From Burkholderia sp. Ax-1719 (lineage in GTDB: Bacteria > Pseudomonadota > Gammaproteobacteria > Burkholderiales > Burkholderiaceae), in assembly GCF_011753055.1 (NCBI RefSeq), contig NZ_VWWJ01000018.1, forward strand, positions 1-64,000: a DNA stretch of 64,000 bases, given 5' to 3'. Below are positions 61,747 through 64,000 of this stretch, one piece after another; the first letter of the stretch is position 1; every line of letters starts with the position of its first letter. A program made the position numbers and the translations under genes. Below the pieces are notes generated by a model. The model ran no database searches, had not been told where the DNA came from, and worked only from the letters and a program-made list of their open reading frames with translations.

Positions 61747-62679
61747 ATGCAGATCGTTGGACTCGAATATCTCGTCTTCGGTATCGACGACATGGAAGGT
61801 GCGCGCCAGTACCTCCTCGACTACGGCCTGGACGAAGCCGAATACGATCCCGTGCACGGCGGCGTTTTCACGGCGCTCGACGGCACGGCGCTGGTCATGC
61901 GCCCCGCCGACCATCCTGGCCTGCCGCCGCTGCCGCCCAAAGCGGCCACGCCAAGCCTGCGCGAAACGGTCTACGGCGTGGACAATGCGGATACCCTCGC
62001 CACGATCCGCGCGCATCTGGAAGCGGAGCGTGAAGTCAGCGTAGACGCAGACGGCACCGTGCATTGCATCGATGATGCGGGCTTCGGCGTAGCGTTCGTC
62101 GTCACGAAGCGCCGCCCCTACGAAGCGCGCTATCTGGGCTTCAACGTGCCCGGCCAGACGCCAGGCCGCGCGCCCAATGACTGCGCCGCAGACCCGGACG
62201 AAATCATCAAACCGCGCACACTCTCGCACGTTGTGTACTTCGTCGACGACGTAAAGAAAGCCGAAGCCTTCTATGCGCGGTTGGGTTTCATCGTGACGGA
62301 CCGCTTCAATCATCTAGGGCCGTTCATGCGTCCGGCGGGCACCAGCGACCATCACACGCTCTTCATGATCGAGAGCCAGAACGATCACATGATCGGCTGC
62401 AATCACTTCACCTTCCACCTCGGCTCGCCCGCCGAAGTGCTGCAGCACGGCTGGAACTTCGTGAAGAAGGGCTACAAGAGTTTCTGGGGTCCGGGCCGCC
62501 ATATTCTGGGCAGCAATTTCTTCTGGTATTTCAACAGCCCGTTCGGCGCGACCATCGAATTCGACGCCGATATGGACATTCACGACGACACCTGGACACC
62601 GCGCGCCGTCGATCCCGGCTCCGACAACTCGCAGATCTTCCTGTTCGACGCCCGCAACAAATGGGCGCCCGGCGAATGA
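61747..62679 (+). CDS. Two-module VOC protein resembling type I extradiol dioxygenase
   Basis: 310 residues, two VOC modules, the length of BphC-like ring-cleavage dioxygenases. The C-terminal module carries a plausible Fe(II) facial triad: H161 (LSHVVYFVDD), H220 (GCNHFTFHL) and E271 (GATIEFDAD), spaced 59 and 51 as in that fold. Additional H202/H203 lie between. The N-terminal module (GLEYLVFGIDDMEGARQYL) lacks metal residues. Likely cleaves a catechol-type ring or a related substrate. ATG follows an AAGGA site; the gene ends overlapping the Rieske gene by ATGA. Confidence 0.85.
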   Translation: MQIVGLEYLVFGIDDMEGARQYLLDYGLDEAEYDPVHGGVFTALDGTALVMRPADHPGLPPLPPKAATPSLRETVYGVDNADTLATIRAHLEAEREVSVDADGTVHCIDDAGFGVAFVVTKRRPYEARYLGFNVPGQTPGRAPNDCAADPDEIIKPRTLSHVVYFVDDVKKAEAFYARLGFIVTDRFNHLGPFMRPAGTSDHHTLFMIESQNDHMIGCNHFTFHLGSPAEVLQHGWNFVKKGYKSFWGPGRHILGSNFFWYFNSPFGATIEFDADMDIHDDTWTPRAVDPGSDNSQIFLFDARNKWAPGE

Positions 62680-63041
62680 AAGCGCCAGCGGACGAGCGCC
62701 TGTTGTGCCGACTTGATGATGTTCCCGAAGGCGGCGCGCGCGGTCTGCTGCGCGAAGGGCTGGACGACCGTCTGTGCGTCGTGCGCCAGGGCGATGAAGT
62801 TTTTATCTGGCTCAACGACTGTCCGCACGAGCATCGGCCCATGGAGTATCGCCAGGACCGCTTTCTGTCCGGCGACGGCAAGCACATCGTCTGCTACGCG
62901 CATTCGGCGCATTTCGACATCCGCACGGGGCTGTGTTTCGCAGGCCCGTGCACCGGCCAATCGCTTGTAAAAGTACCCGCGCGGGTCGTGAACGGCGAAG
63001 TGTGGATTCCCGCCGATCTGCCCTCGGTCTTCGACATTTAA
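62676..63041 (+). CDS. Rieske [2Fe-2S] ferredoxin-like protein
   Basis: 121 residues. Both cluster motifs are present: C49-P-H51 in NDCPHEHRPME and C73-Y-A-H76 in VCYAHSAHFD. Small, soluble and without a transmembrane helix, so it resembles the ferredoxin partner of ring-hydroxylating or demethylase systems, or a nitrite-reductase-small-subunit-like protein. ATG chosen at the ATGA overlap with the dioxygenase gene. No reductase or large oxygenase subunit is visible in the window; one may lie downstream. Confidence 0.88.
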   Translation: MKAPADERLLCRLDDVPEGGARGLLREGLDDRLCVVRQGDEVFIWLNDCPHEHRPMEYRQDRFLSGDGKHIVCYAHSAHFDIRTGLCFAGPCTGQSLVKVPARVVNGEVWIPADLPSVFDI

Positions 63042-63053
63042 AGGACTAGCACC

Positions 63054-64000
63054 ATGTTCCAGTACTTCCCCACCAATTACGTGTGGAGCCTCTCGACGAT
63101 GATCGCGCTGACGCACGGCGGCAATATCGGCGAGGTCGATGCCATGTGCGCGCCGCTGCGCGATGCGGCGCGGGCTGGCGACGATCCCGGCACGGTCGCG
63201 TTCTATGAAGCGTGGAAAGCGGGCGCGGATCAACTCAGCGCACTCGCCGACGAAGATGTCGCGCAAGGCCACACACTCTCCGCTGGCGAAAAGTACGCGC
63301 GCGCGGGCCTCTATTACGGCATCGCCGAACGCATGCAGGCGCATGGCTTCGAAGCGCGGCTCGCCATTTACCGGCGCTCGCTGGAGCAATTCGAACTTGG
63401 CCGCAAACTGGGCCGAGAGAATTGCGTGCGAGTCGAAATCCCGTATGGCGAGACGCACCTCGCCGCGCTTTATGTTCGCGCCGAAGGACTGCAACCGGGC
63501 CGGCGCGCGCCCATCGTGGTCGTCATGAACGGCCTCGATTCGACCAAGGAAATGTTGCAAAAGAGCGTGATGGGCACGATGTTCGCGCGGCGTGGGCTTT
63601 CGGCGCTGTTCGTGGACCAGCCCGGCACCGGCGAGGCGCTGCGTCTGCAGGAACTCCATGCGGTGCACAACACCGAGGCCTGGGCTGCGCCCATCGTCGA
63701 TTGGCTCGAACGCCATGAGGAAGTGGATGCAAAGCGTATTGGTGCGCTGGGTGTGTCGCTGGGCGGCTACTACTGCCCGCGAGCGGTGGCGTTCGAACCG
63801 CGCTTCGCTTGTGGCGCTGTGTGGGGCGCAAATCACGACTGGCGTGCGGTGCAACAGGCGCGCCTCAAGCGCGAAGGCGAAAACCCGGTTCCGCATTACT
63901 GGAAGCACGTGCAATGGGTGTTCGGCGCGAAGGATCAGGACGACTTCTTCGCCAAGGCTGAGCTTATGCACCTGAACGGCGCGCTCGACCGCATTCGCGT
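63054..64000 (+). CDS. Alpha/beta hydrolase (C-C hydrolase, DHPON-hydrolase-like), 3' end outside window
   Basis: Open from ATG 63054 to the last base, at least 315 residues; 12 bp after the Rieske gene. N-terminal helical cap: MFQYFPTNYVWSLSTMIALT and THGGNIGEVDAMCAPLRDAA, then VVVMNGLDSTKE (oxyanion region), and the nucleophile elbow GVSLGGYY with the catalytic Ser. The layout resembles 2,6-dihydroxypseudooxynicotine hydrolase and FrsA-like enzymes, which can cleave C-C bonds of diketone-like products. This suits the lower part of a ring-cleavage route. The His of the triad lies beyond the window. Confidence 0.85.
   Translation, partial: MFQYFPTNYVWSLSTMIALTHGGNIGEVDAMCAPLRDAARAGDDPGTVAFYEAWKAGADQLSALADEDVAQGHTLSAGEKYARAGLYYGIAERMQAHGFEARLAIYRRSLEQFELGRKLGRENCVRVEIPYGETHLAALYVRAEGLQPGRRAPIVVVMNGLDSTKEMLQKSVMGTMFARRGLSALFVDQPGTGEALRLQELHAVHNTEAWAAPIVDWLERHEEVDAKRIGALGVSLGGYYCPRAVAFEPRFACGAVWGANHDWRAVQQARLKREGENPVPHYWKHVQWVFGAKDQDDFFAKAELMHLNGALDRIR

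Noticed and set aside
1..64000. CRISPR array, tRNA or rRNA
   Set aside because: No regularly spaced direct repeats and no cloverleaf or rRNA-like stretch were seen by eye; a covariance-model scan would be decisive.

Overview
The window looks like a chromosomal piece of a soil or plant-associated Burkholderiaceae, most likely Paraburkholderia, Caballeronia or a close relative. The reasons are uniformly high G+C, several Gram-negative trimeric porins of the Burkholderia type, abundant LysR and LacI regulators, a 1.6 kDa-residue-class NAD-glutamate dehydrogenase, and dense catabolic and transport genes. No tRNA, rRNA or CRISPR array was recognised.

Layout. 1-2.7 kb: a 5'-truncated porin and a 14-TM-type MFS exporter. 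2.7-11.7 kb: a galactan/galacto-oligosaccharide utilisation locus with a LacI-family repressor, two matching 16-bp operators, a CUT1 ABC importer (ATPase, binding protein, two permeases), a GH42 beta-galactosidase and a secreted GH53 endo-galactanase. GH53 would cut galactan outside the cytoplasm, the importer would take up oligomers, and GH42 would release galactose. 11.7-16.7 kb: an outer-membrane barrel, a small membrane protein, a porin, a Phd/VapC-like toxin-antitoxin pair and a second LacI regulator, with three similar operator-like sites. 16.9-21.8 kb: the large NAD-dependent glutamate dehydrogenase. 21.9-33.4 kb: a cupin, two LysR regulators, two quinone/enone-type oxidoreductases, an Hsp31-like glyoxalase, an acyl-CoA ligase, a frameshifted MalT/AlkS-like LuxR regulator and a luciferase-like oxidoreductase. 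33.4-44.5 kb: small proteins, MFS transporters, a porin, a TPR/glycosyltransferase-fold protein, a TonB receptor with a possible Fur box, and a GAF-GGDEF protein with a degenerate active-site motif.

44.57-46.35 kb is a striking junction. A dif-like XerC/XerD site is followed after 5 bp by a complete 1.68-kb IS of the ISNCY/IS1202 type, and then by the left-end remnant of a second related IS. Topoisomerase IB, an MFS exporter, a cardiolipin synthase and an OprB-type porin follow (46.4-51.9 kb).

52.1-64 kb holds what appears to be an aromatic or aromatic-derived degradation cluster with no pathway I can name. It has an SDR and MFS importer on the minus strand, a LysR regulator, and then a tightly packed plus-strand run. 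That run is a VOC protein, an SMP-30 lactonase, an SDR, a FAH-family protein, a CrtI-like FAD oxidoreductase, an extended SDR, an extradiol-dioxygenase-like VOC protein, a Rieske ferredoxin and an alpha/beta (C-C) hydrolase that runs off the window. Several of these genes overlap by ATGA. This is the best candidate for an undescribed system.
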